Of a DNA stretch of 6,009 nt, positions 1 through 5,854 are shown in pieces. This stretch comes from Bacillota bacterium (GTDB taxonomy: Bacteria; Bacillota; Sulfobacillia; RBS10-35; JAJYVN01), in the NCBI GenBank assembly GCA_021791995.1, contig JAJYVN010000188.1, positions 1 through 6,009 of the forward strand, written 5' to 3'. Numbering within the stretch: the first letter of the stretch is position 1; every line of letters starts with the position of its first letter. A program made the translations under genes and the position numbers. Under the pieces are notes generated by a model. That model was not told where the DNA came from and ran no database searches. It saw only the letters and a list, made by a program, of their open reading frames with translations.

Positions 1-126
1 AGGCTTGACGATGATCGTGCCGGTCGGTAGTTGCTCTACTGGCACAGGCAGCTTGCCGTCGCGGTACATTCGCCACGCGGCTTGGTAGCGGATGCCCTGT
101 TCCTTCGCCCATGTACTTACCTTCAT
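1..126 (-). CDS. tnpA: IS607-family serine recombinase TnpA, N-terminal part (runs off left edge)
   Basis: This is the first 42 codons of a gene that continues beyond the left edge. It starts at the ATG at 126-124 and begins MKVSTWAKEQGIRYQAAW. A helix-turn-helix segment (about residues 3-20) is followed by MYRDGKLPVP (20-29) and LPTGTIIVKP (33-42). That order, WAK-x-G, then GKLPVP, then the LPTGTIIV strand, is the signature of the MerR-like DNA-binding N-terminus of IS607 TnpA. In this family a serine-resolvase catalytic domain follows and carries out transposition; that part is outside the window. There is no Shine-Dalgarno sequence before the ATG, and an extended -10 box lies so close that the transcript may be leaderless. 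A tnpB gene would be expected further left. The family call is firm; whether the gene is intact cannot be seen. Confidence 0.9.
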   Translation of the reverse strand, partial: MKVSTWAKEQGIRYQAAWRMYRDGKLPVPVEQLPTGTIIVKP

Positions 127-132
127 ACACTT

Positions 133-141
133 AGTATACCA
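133..141 (-). promoter_or_regulatory. Extended -10 promoter of tnpA, probably giving a leaderless mRNA
   Basis: On the minus strand this reads TGGTATACT, a match to the extended -10 form TGnTATAAT with one substitution. Only six bases separate it from the tnpA ATG, so transcription would start at or just beside the start codon; no ribosome binding site is present. A consensus TTGACA occurs at 174-169, but 30 bases upstream of the -10 box, too far for a normal spacer. The TTAGA/TCTAA inverted repeat lies between the two. The promoter is predicted from sequence only. Confidence 0.45.
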
Positions 142-218
142 CATCTGTCGTTAGACGTAGATCTAATGTGTCAATCGTTGAAACCCTACGGCCACCGTCA
201 TGGGCTTGTGACGCGTTT

Positions 219-1892
219 TCAATCCGGTTCCGTGCCGAGAGCCGCCTCCCCATTGACCTGCACCGGATCAACCGGCACCGGAAGCAACATACCACGGGAA
301 GAGGCACGGGCAGCCTTGCGCGCCGCCGGTGCACGCTGCTCATCCGGTTCCGGTTCAGACTGACTCTGGGCTCGCGGCGACACCGGTTCTGCCTCCACCT
401 TCTCCGCAGTCGGCCGCAGGAGCGCACGCAGGCGCTCCCCCTCGATGGTTTCTTCCTCCAAAAGGATGTCCGCCAAGGACCGAAGTGTCGCCAGGTTTTC
501 CTCCAGAAGCGCGCGCACACGCTGCTCCAGCCGCGCGATGATCCGAGACTGCTCTCGACTCAAGCGCCCCTCAGGCAGGGCATCAAGGTCCACCACACCC
601 AAATCCGACATCCCCGACCCGATCATGGTTCGGGTAATCCGCATCACCTGCTCGAAATCGGACGACGCTCCCGTACTGCGGTTGCCACATATCGCCTCTT
701 CGGCAAGCGATCCGGCCAACAGCCGCTCGGTGTCCGACTCAAGCTTTGCCTTCGTATACAGGTACAGATCATCCTCGCTGGCTTGCCGAACATACCCCAG
801 GGCCTGCCCTCGAGAGGTCACCGTAACACGGGCCACCGACCCAGGCTCCGCCAACTCACCCACAATCGCGTGCCCGGCCTCGTGAATCGCAATCCGGCGT
901 CGCTCCTCCACAGAGGGATGGCGCTCCAGTTTCTCTCCCAACAGAACCTTATCTACTGCTTCCCGAAAGCACCGCTCCCCCACCTCATCCAGCCCTTGGC
1001 GCATGGCAAGGATGGCCGCCTCATTGGTCAGGCTCTCGAGGTGGGCGCCGGAAAATCCAAAGGTGTCTCGCGCGATCCGGTCCAGGTCGACGTCCGCTGC
1101 TAGTGGCTTCCCACGCGTGTGCAGTTCAAGGATCTGCCGTCTACCATCCCGATCAGGGAGATCCACCCGCACGATGCGGTCAAAGCGGCCCGGCCGCAGG
1201 ATCGCGTCATCCAAGAGGTCCACACGGTTGGTGGCTCCGATGACGAGCACACGCGTCACACCGTTGTTGGTACTGATACCATCCATCTCAACGAGCAATT
1301 GGTTGAGCGTCTGATCATACTCTAGATGACTCTGATGGCGGCCGCGCTTGCCTCCCAGCACTTCCAACTCATCGATGAACAGTACAGCCGGTGCGCTGGC
1401 CTGCCTGCCCTCCTCGCGTGCACGGCGGAAGACCTCACGCACTCGCTGTGCCCCAACCCCAGCGTAAACCTCAATGAACTCCGAACCGGAGCACGAGATG
1501 AAGACGGAACCGGTGTAATTGGCGGCAGCCTTCGCCAACAGGGTCTTACCCGTTCCTGGTGGTCCCGTCAGGAGGATCCCCTTCAACGGACGAATCCCCA
1601 ACTTCCGCACCCGCTCCGGCTGGCTCAGAAACTCCAGTGCCTCCATCAGTTCCCGCTTGGCGGCAGCCTGCCCCCCCACATCGTCAAACGTGGTGGTCGG
1701 CGGCGGGGCCAGCGTGTTGTTCCGAGAACTGGGCAGACCCCCAAACCCGGGCCGCATCCCAGACATCCCTGTCATCGCCCGCAGAACGACAAAGCCGAGA
1801 ACTAACATGAGCGCGATGGGCAGAAGGCTTGGGTAGTGGACGAGGGTGAAGATGGCAATGCCCAGGACTGTTCCGGCGACCACATCTTTCAC
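219..1892 (-). CDS. ftsH: FtsH-like membrane AAA+ zinc metalloprotease with a minimal membrane domain
   Basis: ATP-driven membrane protease of the FtsH type, 557 residues from the GTG at 1892. Two hydrophobic helices (about residues 4-18 and 23-37) are joined by only a few residues; the extracytoplasmic domain of roughly 70 residues found in typical FtsH is absent. The AAA+ domain has Walker A GPPGTGKT (110-117), an aromatic pore loop EVYAGVG (141-147), Walker B LFIDE (171-175) and the second region of homology GATNR...ILRPGRFDR (219-239) with both arginine fingers. The protease domain has the zinc motif HEAGH (337-341) and the third ligand Asp412 in STGASSD, so it should be catalytically active. 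After a helical region (about 446-493) comes a Pro/Glu/Ala-rich, probably disordered tail of some 60 residues. It lies 22 bases after an exported-protein gene, so the two are probably co-transcribed. The role is likely membrane protein quality control; a second, canonical FtsH elsewhere in the genome would be expected. Confidence 0.93.
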   Translation of the reverse strand: MKDVVAGTVLGIAIFTLVHYPSLLPIALMLVLGFVVLRAMTGMSGMRPGFGGLPSSRNNTLAPPPTTTFDDVGGQAAAKRELMEALEFLSQPERVRKLGIRPLKGILLTGPPGTGKTLLAKAAANYTGSVFISCSGSEFIEVYAGVGAQRVREVFRRAREEGRQASAPAVLFIDELEVLGGKRGRHQSHLEYDQTLNQLLVEMDGISTNNGVTRVLVIGATNRVDLLDDAILRPGRFDRIVRVDLPDRDGRRQILELHTRGKPLAADVDLDRIARDTFGFSGAHLESLTNEAAILAMRQGLDEVGERCFREAVDKVLLGEKLERHPSVEERRRIAIHEAGHAIVGELAEPGSVARVTVTSRGQALGYVRQASEDDLYLYTKAKLESDTERLLAGSLAEEAICGNRSTGASSDFEQVMRITRTMIGSGMSDLGVVDLDALPEGRLSREQSRIIARLEQRVRALLEENLATLRSLADILLEEETIEGERLRALLRPTAEKVEAEPVSPRAQSQSEPEPDEQRAPAARKAARASSRGMLLPVPVDPVQVNGEAALGTEPD

Positions 1893-1900
1893 GACCGTCA

Positions 1901-1907
1901 CTCCTTT
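1901..1907 (-). promoter_or_regulatory. Ribosome binding site that fixes the protease start
   Basis: The minus strand reads AAAGGAG, eight bases before the GTG at 1892-1890. The upstream in-frame GTG at 1901-1899 begins on the last G of this motif and so cannot be served by it. The protein therefore most likely begins at the second GTG (MKDVV), three residues shorter than the longest reading frame. Confidence 0.8.
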
Positions 1908-1914
1908 CCACGAA

Positions 1915-2475
1915 TCACCCTGTGCTCGCTGTCCCCGACTTGCTACTCTGCGTCACCTGGCGTGAAATGACCTCGTAGAGGTAACTCTTGCCCGACACCA
2001 GTTCCACGAACACCAGGGGAAATGTGTCGCCCTCCGTCACCTGCGCGTCCTGGAGATTCAGCCGTTTCGCCTCCGCGTTGAAGGAACTCTGCATCGTCTG
2101 ATACTGCCCCGTTGCGATCCCCGTCAGGACAATTTCATTGAAGTCGTCCTGGAACTCCTGTTCCAAAGCGGGAGTCGGATCCCCCTCGATATTGAGGGTA
2201 AACGCCCGGCTCCCCAGCACATTCTCCGCCGTCGTGTAAAGCGTGTCATACGCCGTCTGAAGGTTAGGCACTAGCCCTTCCTTCACATCGATCGCAATTC
2301 CCTCTGCCGTACGATTCACCGTGACCGACTGCACCCCCTGCTCCTCCATCAGTGCCCGCGTAAGCGGGTGCAGGACCACGTCATGGGCATAGGCGATCTG
2401 CAACGAGAAGAGAAGGGCAAGGACCGCAAGTGCGGTCGTGAGCACAACCGGAAGACGAAAACCGTACGCACGCAT
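1915..2475 (-). CDS. Exported or membrane-anchored protein of unknown function
   Basis: I do not recognise a family. The start is the ATG at 2475, six bases after AGGAGG (2487-2482); the reading frame continues upstream but that part looks non-coding. The 186-residue product opens with Arg2 and Arg7, a hydrophobic run (about 8-27) and the motif AYA at 28-30, a good type I signal peptidase site before His31; if uncleaved it would be a single-pass anchor. There is no lipobox cysteine. The rest (31-186) is acidic, mixed alpha/beta in character, has no cysteine and no recognisable catalytic motif, and ends in a Ser/Thr/Gly-rich tail (174-186). The stop lies 22 bases before the FtsH-like protease start. 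As that protease lacks an extracytoplasmic domain, this protein could be a partner, adaptor or substrate outside the membrane; that is inference from neighbourhood only. Confidence 0.82.
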   Translation of the reverse strand: MRAYGFRLPVVLTTALAVLALLFSLQIAYAHDVVLHPLTRALMEEQGVQSVTVNRTAEGIAIDVKEGLVPNLQTAYDTLYTTAENVLGSRAFTLNIEGDPTPALEQEFQDDFNEIVLTGIATGQYQTMQSSFNAEAKRLNLQDAQVTEGDTFPLVFVELVSGKSYLYEVISRQVTQSSKSGTASTG

Positions 2476-2500
2476 TGCCTCCCTCCTCCCTTCGGAGCCC

Positions 2501-2532
2501 ATTATACCGAGGCGAGGCGGCCAGCGGGCTGG
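2501..2532 (-). promoter_or_regulatory. Candidate promoter of the exported protein/protease pair, with an operator-like palindrome
   Basis: The minus strand has a perfect TATAAT at 2506-2501, about 25 bases before the exported-protein start, giving a short leader that contains the AGGAGG site. No good -35 box lies 16-18 bases upstream (GCCCGC at 17). Instead the -35 area is covered by an inverted repeat, CCAGC-GG-GCTGG at 2521-2532. A poor -35 box with an overlapping palindrome would suit an activator- or repressor-controlled promoter, but GC-rich DNA often gives short palindromes by chance. Confidence 0.45.
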
Positions 2533-2547
2533 AAAATGCACCGAACG

Positions 2548-2576
2548 GGGTGCTGGAACTGCCAAAACTAGCACCC
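2548..2576. repeat. Inverted repeat after lgt (stem 7 bp, loop 15)
   Basis: GGGTGCT (2548-2554) and AGCACCC (2570-2576) are perfect reverse complements separated by 15 bases, starting 12 bases after the lgt stop. In the lgt transcript the second arm is not followed by a U run, so it is not a standard intrinsic terminator. It could weaken read-through or stabilise the lgt 3' end. Confidence 0.35.
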
Positions 2577-2587
2577 GAGCGACCGAA

Positions 2588-3421
2588 TCAGACTTTGTCC
2601 GCCGAAAGCGCGCTGGCAAATTCGGGATCTGGTTCCGGGGATGGCTTGTGCAGTCCGTTCGGAAACACGTGTGCTCCGACCGACCAGCGCCAACGCCACG
2701 CGGCCAGCGACACGCCCAACACCAGTGGAGTGAACCACTGCATGAGCGTGACTACCCCGATGCCCAGATAGTGATTGGTATAGTGAATAATGTATTGCGG
2801 GTTGTCACGGAAGAACTCACTGCCAAAGCGGAAGACCCCGTACCAAAACATGAACGTCCAGAGGGCGACACCATCGGGCAGACCCTTCTTTTCGCGCCGC
2901 CAATACATGAACCACAGCCCGAGGGCCATGATCATCTCGTAGACCTGCGCCGGTTGGCGAATGCCACCGAGGATACCAGCTGGATGTCCCAGGATCTCAC
3001 CGTTGAAGATGTTGCCGATCCGCACGAGAAAGATCCCGATCGCCGCCCCTGGGACCAGACCGTCGCACAAGGCCCAAAACGGGAGTTGCTTGCGGGCCGC
3101 ATAGTAGAGGCCAAAGGCGAGTCCGCCGATGAAGCCACCATCAATGGCAAGACCACCGTTATAGATCTGGGGGATTTGCCCTGGATTGACGACAAAGTAG
3201 TGCCAGTTCGTCAGCACATACACCAGACGCGCGCCAATGACCCCACCGAGAATCACCATCAGGGCCAGGTTATACAGCGTGTCCTCATCAACGCCTGCCC
3301 GCAGCCCGCGGCGGACGAAGTAGTAGATGCCGATGGCCATGGACACGGCCATGAAGAACCCATACCAACGAATGCCGAACGATCCGATGTGCACGATGTA
3401 CGGATTCAGGTAAAGGTCCAT
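2588..3421 (-). CDS. lgt: Prolipoprotein diacylglyceryl transferase Lgt
   Basis: Integral membrane enzyme that transfers a diacylglyceryl group from phosphatidylglycerol to the lipobox cysteine of prolipoproteins, the first step of lipoprotein maturation. The 277-residue, multi-helix product has the family landmarks: IRWYG (17-21, Tyr20 matching E. coli Tyr26), GGLAIDGG (89-96), RIGNIFNGE (134-142, matching Arg143, Asn146 and Glu151 of the Lgt signature), RQPAQVYE (155-162) and YGVFRFGSE (194-202, matching Tyr235, Arg239 and Glu243). The oddity is Asp94 (codon GAT at 3142-3140), at the place of E. coli His103 in the usual HGG motif. The start ATG follows GGGAGG (3432-3427) by five bases, and the gene begins 21 bases after the xerD stop, so it belongs to the ald-xerD transcript. 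The C-terminal 25 residues are hydrophilic and Pro-rich. Confidence 0.95.
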   Translation of the reverse strand: MDLYLNPYIVHIGSFGIRWYGFFMAVSMAIGIYYFVRRGLRAGVDEDTLYNLALMVILGGVIGARLVYVLTNWHYFVVNPGQIPQIYNGGLAIDGGFIGGLAFGLYYAARKQLPFWALCDGLVPGAAIGIFLVRIGNIFNGEILGHPAGILGGIRQPAQVYEMIMALGLWFMYWRREKKGLPDGVALWTFMFWYGVFRFGSEFFRDNPQYIIHYTNHYLGIGVVTLMQWFTPLVLGVSLAAWRWRWSVGAHVFPNGLHKPSPEPDPEFASALSADKV

Positions 3422-3442
3422 CTCAGCCTCCCATTCGTTTGC

Positions 3443-4381
3443 TCAACACCGCTGCACCGCTCGAGGATGCGCTGCCCGGTATACGCCGCGGAGGTGGGCG
3501 ATGCCGACGTGCGTATAGACCTGCGTCGTCTCGATGTCGGCATGTCCCAAAAGCTCCTGCACCACGCGCAGGTCTGCTCCACCGATGAGCAGGTGCGTCG
3601 CAAAACTGTGCCGCAACATATGCGGCGTCACATTGCGCTCAATGCCTGCTGCCCTCGCGTATGCCTTGATGATCTTCCAACAACCCTGCCGTGTCAAACC
3701 TCGTCCGCGGCGATTTAGAAACAAAACCCCCTGCTGTTCCACACCGCGGGAGCGCAACAGCGGGCGTCCACGACGTACATAGGCGGCGAGTGCTTCCCGC
3801 GCTGGATGTCCCAAGGGTACGAGTCGCTCTTTGCCGCCCTTACCGAAGCAGCGAATAAGCCGCGCCTCTAGATCAACATCCCTCGGCCGTAACCCAGTCA
3901 GTTCAGAAACGCGAAGACCGGCCGCGTAGAGCACCTCAAGCATCGCCCGATCGCGTAACCGCAACGGGCCGTCCCCCTGTGGAGCCGCCAAAAGACGCCC
4001 AACCTCTTCGGGTTCAAGAACACGTGGCAGGCGCTGGGGCAATTGCGGCGACCGCAGGTGCGCCGTACCATCCGGCTGTCCCGGTTCGATCGTCTCCAGA
4101 TACGCATACCACGCCCGCAAGGCCGCGAGGCGCCGGGCTGTGGTGGCGAGCGACCACCCCGAGCGACGACCATTCGAGAGATACGAACGAACAGCGCTCA
4201 CTTCCATCGTAGCGTCGGCGGTGGCTGGCTGGCCACGGAAGGCCAAGTAGTCGGCGACGTCGCTGCGATACGCCAGCGAGGTATTGCGCGCCAGCCCACT
4301 GACCGCCACTAGGTGCGCCTCGAAGTCGCGGGACAGCTGTTGCAGGTGGGGCGGTAATCGGGACTCCCCACGGGCACTCAT
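3443..4381 (-). CDS. xerD: Tyrosine recombinase, XerD-type
   Basis: Site-specific recombinase of the XerC/XerD group, which resolves chromosome dimers at dif during division. From the ATG at 4381 the protein has 312 residues, slightly longer than the usual 295-305. An N-terminal SAM-like core-binding domain (about 13-100) precedes the catalytic domain, where all six active-site residues are seen: Arg157 (GLRVSELTGL), Lys181 (GKGGKER), His254 and Arg257 (HMLRHSF), His280 (LLGHADIETTQ) and the nucleophile Tyr289 (VYTHV). The ADLRVVQELLGHAD stretch resembles Bacillus XerD; the ending (VYRAAHPRA) recalls XerC, so the C/D assignment is tentative. The start was chosen because its ATG overlaps the ald stop (ATGA, 4381-4378), typical of translational coupling; a start 14 codons further upstream lies inside ald and has no clear ribosome binding site. 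No integrase partner genes are nearby, which favours a housekeeping role. Confidence 0.93.
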   Translation of the reverse strand: MSARGESRLPPHLQQLSRDFEAHLVAVSGLARNTSLAYRSDVADYLAFRGQPATADATMEVSAVRSYLSNGRRSGWSLATTARRLAALRAWYAYLETIEPGQPDGTAHLRSPQLPQRLPRVLEPEEVGRLLAAPQGDGPLRLRDRAMLEVLYAAGLRVSELTGLRPRDVDLEARLIRCFGKGGKERLVPLGHPAREALAAYVRRGRPLLRSRGVEQQGVLFLNRRGRGLTRQGCWKIIKAYARAAGIERNVTPHMLRHSFATHLLIGGADLRVVQELLGHADIETTQVYTHVGIAHLRGVYRAAHPRAVQRC

Positions 4382-5505
4382 GACAGGTCCGCGCCCCCCA
4401 ATAGTTCCGAAACCGCCGTCCACTTCCGCCCCTGCGCTTCCGCTACCGGCGCACAGGCACAGAGACCGTCCGCGACATTGACCCCTCGGGCCAAGGCAGG
4501 ATCCTCCCGCGCCGCCTGCCGCCAGCCAACGGCCGCGAGACGGCGCAAGTAGGGCAGCGTGGCATTGGCCAGGGCCTGCGTGGCGGTGCGCGGCACGCTG
4601 CCCGGAATATTCGCCACCGCATAATGCAAAACACCGTACCGCTCGTAGACCGGGGCACGATGCGTGCTCACATGGTCGCAGGTTTCCACACAGCCTCCCT
4701 GGTCCACCGCCACGTCAACGATGACCGAACCGCTGCGCATCGAACGCACCATCGCAGCGGAGACCACGTGCGGCGCACGGGCCCCAGGGACCAGCACGGC
4801 CCCAATGACGAGGTCCGCATCGCGCACTGCCGCTGCGACGACCAAGGGTTGGGCAATCAGGGTGCCCACCCGACCGTCGAAGAGATCATCCAGAACGTGC
4901 AACCGTTCCGGATCGGTATCCATGACGACCACCCGTGCCCCCAGGCCCACCGCCACCCGCGCCGCACCGAGCCCCACGGTCCCACCGCCCACCACCACCA
5001 CCTGGGCCGATGGGACACCCGAGATCCCTCCCGGGAGAATGCCAGCTGACCCATGCGGCCGTTGCAGGAAGTGAGCGCCCACCATTACAGCCATCCGCCC
5101 AGCGATCTGGCTCATGGGAGCCAAAAGCGGCAGCCGGCCGTCGGCCCGCTGCACGGTCTCAAGCCCGATCGCCGTCATGCCCGATTCCAGGATCGCCGCA
5201 GTCAGCGCAGGGGCCGGCGCCAGATGCAGGTATGAGAAGAGCGCCATTCCTTCACGAAAGTACCGATACTCCTCCGCCTCGGGTTGTTTCACCTTGACCA
5301 CCAGTTCGGCATCCCACGCGTCGCCCGCTCCAACGACCCGGCATCCCGCATCCAGATACTCCTGGTCACTGAAGCCCGCCCCCTGACCGGCGGCACGTTC
5401 CACGAACACTTCGTGGCCATCAGAAACCAACACATGCGCCGCCGCAGGGGTCACGCCCACCCGATATTCCTCAACCATCCGCTCCCTGGGCACCCCAATA
5501 CGCAC
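4378..5505 (-). CDS. ald: Alanine dehydrogenase
   Basis: NAD-dependent enzyme interconverting L-alanine and pyruvate plus ammonia in the cytoplasm; it lets cells use alanine as carbon and nitrogen source and is linked to sporulation in some Bacillota. The 375-residue length is normal for the family. Landmarks: N-terminal RIGVPRER and EYRVGVTP with substrate-binding Arg15, Lys73 in KVKQP, catalytic His94 in YLHLA, the Rossmann loop GGGTVGLG (173-180) with Asp196/Asp198 after the second strand, and Asp268 in VDVAVDQGG. The spacing matches Mycobacterium tuberculosis Ald (Arg15, Lys75, His96, Asp270) with a two-residue deletion. The GTG start at 5505 is fixed by homology and by AGGAGG at 5520-5515, nine bases upstream; the longer open frame to 5682 is leader. 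The stop TGA overlaps the xerD ATG, so ald leads a probable ald-xerD-lgt operon. Confidence 0.97.
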   Translation of the reverse strand: MRIGVPRERMVEEYRVGVTPAAAHVLVSDGHEVFVERAAGQGAGFSDQEYLDAGCRVVGAGDAWDAELVVKVKQPEAEEYRYFREGMALFSYLHLAPAPALTAAILESGMTAIGLETVQRADGRLPLLAPMSQIAGRMAVMVGAHFLQRPHGSAGILPGGISGVPSAQVVVVGGGTVGLGAARVAVGLGARVVVMDTDPERLHVLDDLFDGRVGTLIAQPLVVAAAVRDADLVIGAVLVPGARAPHVVSAAMVRSMRSGSVIVDVAVDQGGCVETCDHVSTHRAPVYERYGVLHYAVANIPGSVPRTATQALANATLPYLRRLAAVGWRQAAREDPALARGVNVADGLCACAPVAEAQGRKWTAVSELLGGADLS

Positions 5506-5854
5506 CGGCCGATGCCTCCTGCCTGCAGTGTTCCCCACGCCTGCCCACAATCCTCGCGCGGAAGGTCCGCGGCGTGCCCGCTCACTTGAAAAAGCATGAT
5601 TCCACGAAAAGACAACAAACACCCCCCCGCCACGCACTGGGCTTCGGCATTGGCGGGCGGGCGTTGCCGGGTCAGGGCGCAAACGCGGGGACTCTCCCTC
5701 CCTTGCTCACGCGGCTCAGCGGTGGCAACCGTGCGTCGCGCGCCATGCCCGCCTGAGTTAAGACACGCCCTTGCCACTGGGCTTAGTAGCAGACAGATAC
5801 CGACGTCTGGTGCAGCCCCCGCTCGCCGATGAACACTGTAGTGCGTCGTTGCGC
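5506..5854. other. Gene-free stretch upstream of ald
   Basis: About 350 bases with no convincing gene on either strand. Next to ald it holds the AGGAGG site (5520-5515) and the leader hairpin (5557-5571). Further out there is a run of seven C (5622-5628) and a 10-base direct repeat, CACTGGGCTT, at 5635-5644 and 5775-5784. A 24-codon minus-strand frame starting at 5745 and longer overlapping frames have no family features or good ribosome binding site. No tRNA, T-box or other riboswitch core was recognised. The ald promoter should lie here, but no consensus pair stands out, so it may need an alternative sigma factor or an activator. Confidence 0.6.
5557..5571. repeat. Short hairpin in the ald leader
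   Basis: CGCGGA (5557-5562) and TCCGCG (5566-5571) form a perfect 6-bp stem around a 3-base loop, about 50 bases before the ald start. It could be an operator or leader hairpin; it may also be chance in GC-rich DNA. I found no convincing -35/-10 pair nearby. Confidence 0.25.

Larger units (their letters stand above)
1..180 (-). mobile_element. End of an IS607-type element (tnpA side), continuing left
   Basis: The tnpA start and the AT-rich segment before it (127-180, about 39% GC by hand count, against a GC-rich host) mark the tnpA-proximal end of an IS607-type element oriented leftward. The exact end is not visible: IS607 elements lack long terminal inverted repeats and make no target duplication. 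The boundary lies somewhere between 127 and 218, because the protease gene ends at 219; I place it near 180, where composition changes. The segment contains the arms TTAGA and TCTAA (151-155 and 162-166) and the palindrome TAGATCTA (158-165), which could be recombinase-binding sequence. Confidence 0.6.

Noticed and set aside
168..1103. 311-codon plus-strand open frame opposite the protease gene
   Set aside because: It lies wholly antisense to a clear FtsH-like gene, has an Arg/His/Pro-rich composition without domains, and reflects high GC in the opposite frame.
2548..2576. Intrinsic terminator after lgt
   Set aside because: The stem is present but no U run follows on the minus strand, and the 15-base loop is long.
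2438..3718. 426-codon plus-strand open frame spanning lgt and parts of its neighbours
   Set aside because: It is antisense to lgt, xerD and the exported-protein gene, all recognised or supported by ribosome binding sites; it has no plausible domain or ribosome binding site.
5506..5682. Upstream extension of ald to an ATG at 5682
   Set aside because: Alanine dehydrogenases begin at the equivalent of MRIGVP; the extension lacks homology and AGGAGG precedes the GTG at 5505.
5700..5745. T-box-like string GGTGGCAACCG on the plus strand
   Set aside because: It does not match the AGGGTGGNACCGCG core, lies on the strand opposite to ald, and no specifier stem or terminator was seen.
5451..5777. 108-codon minus-strand frame across the ald leader
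   Set aside because: Overlaps ald in another frame, has low-complexity composition and only a weak ribosome binding site.
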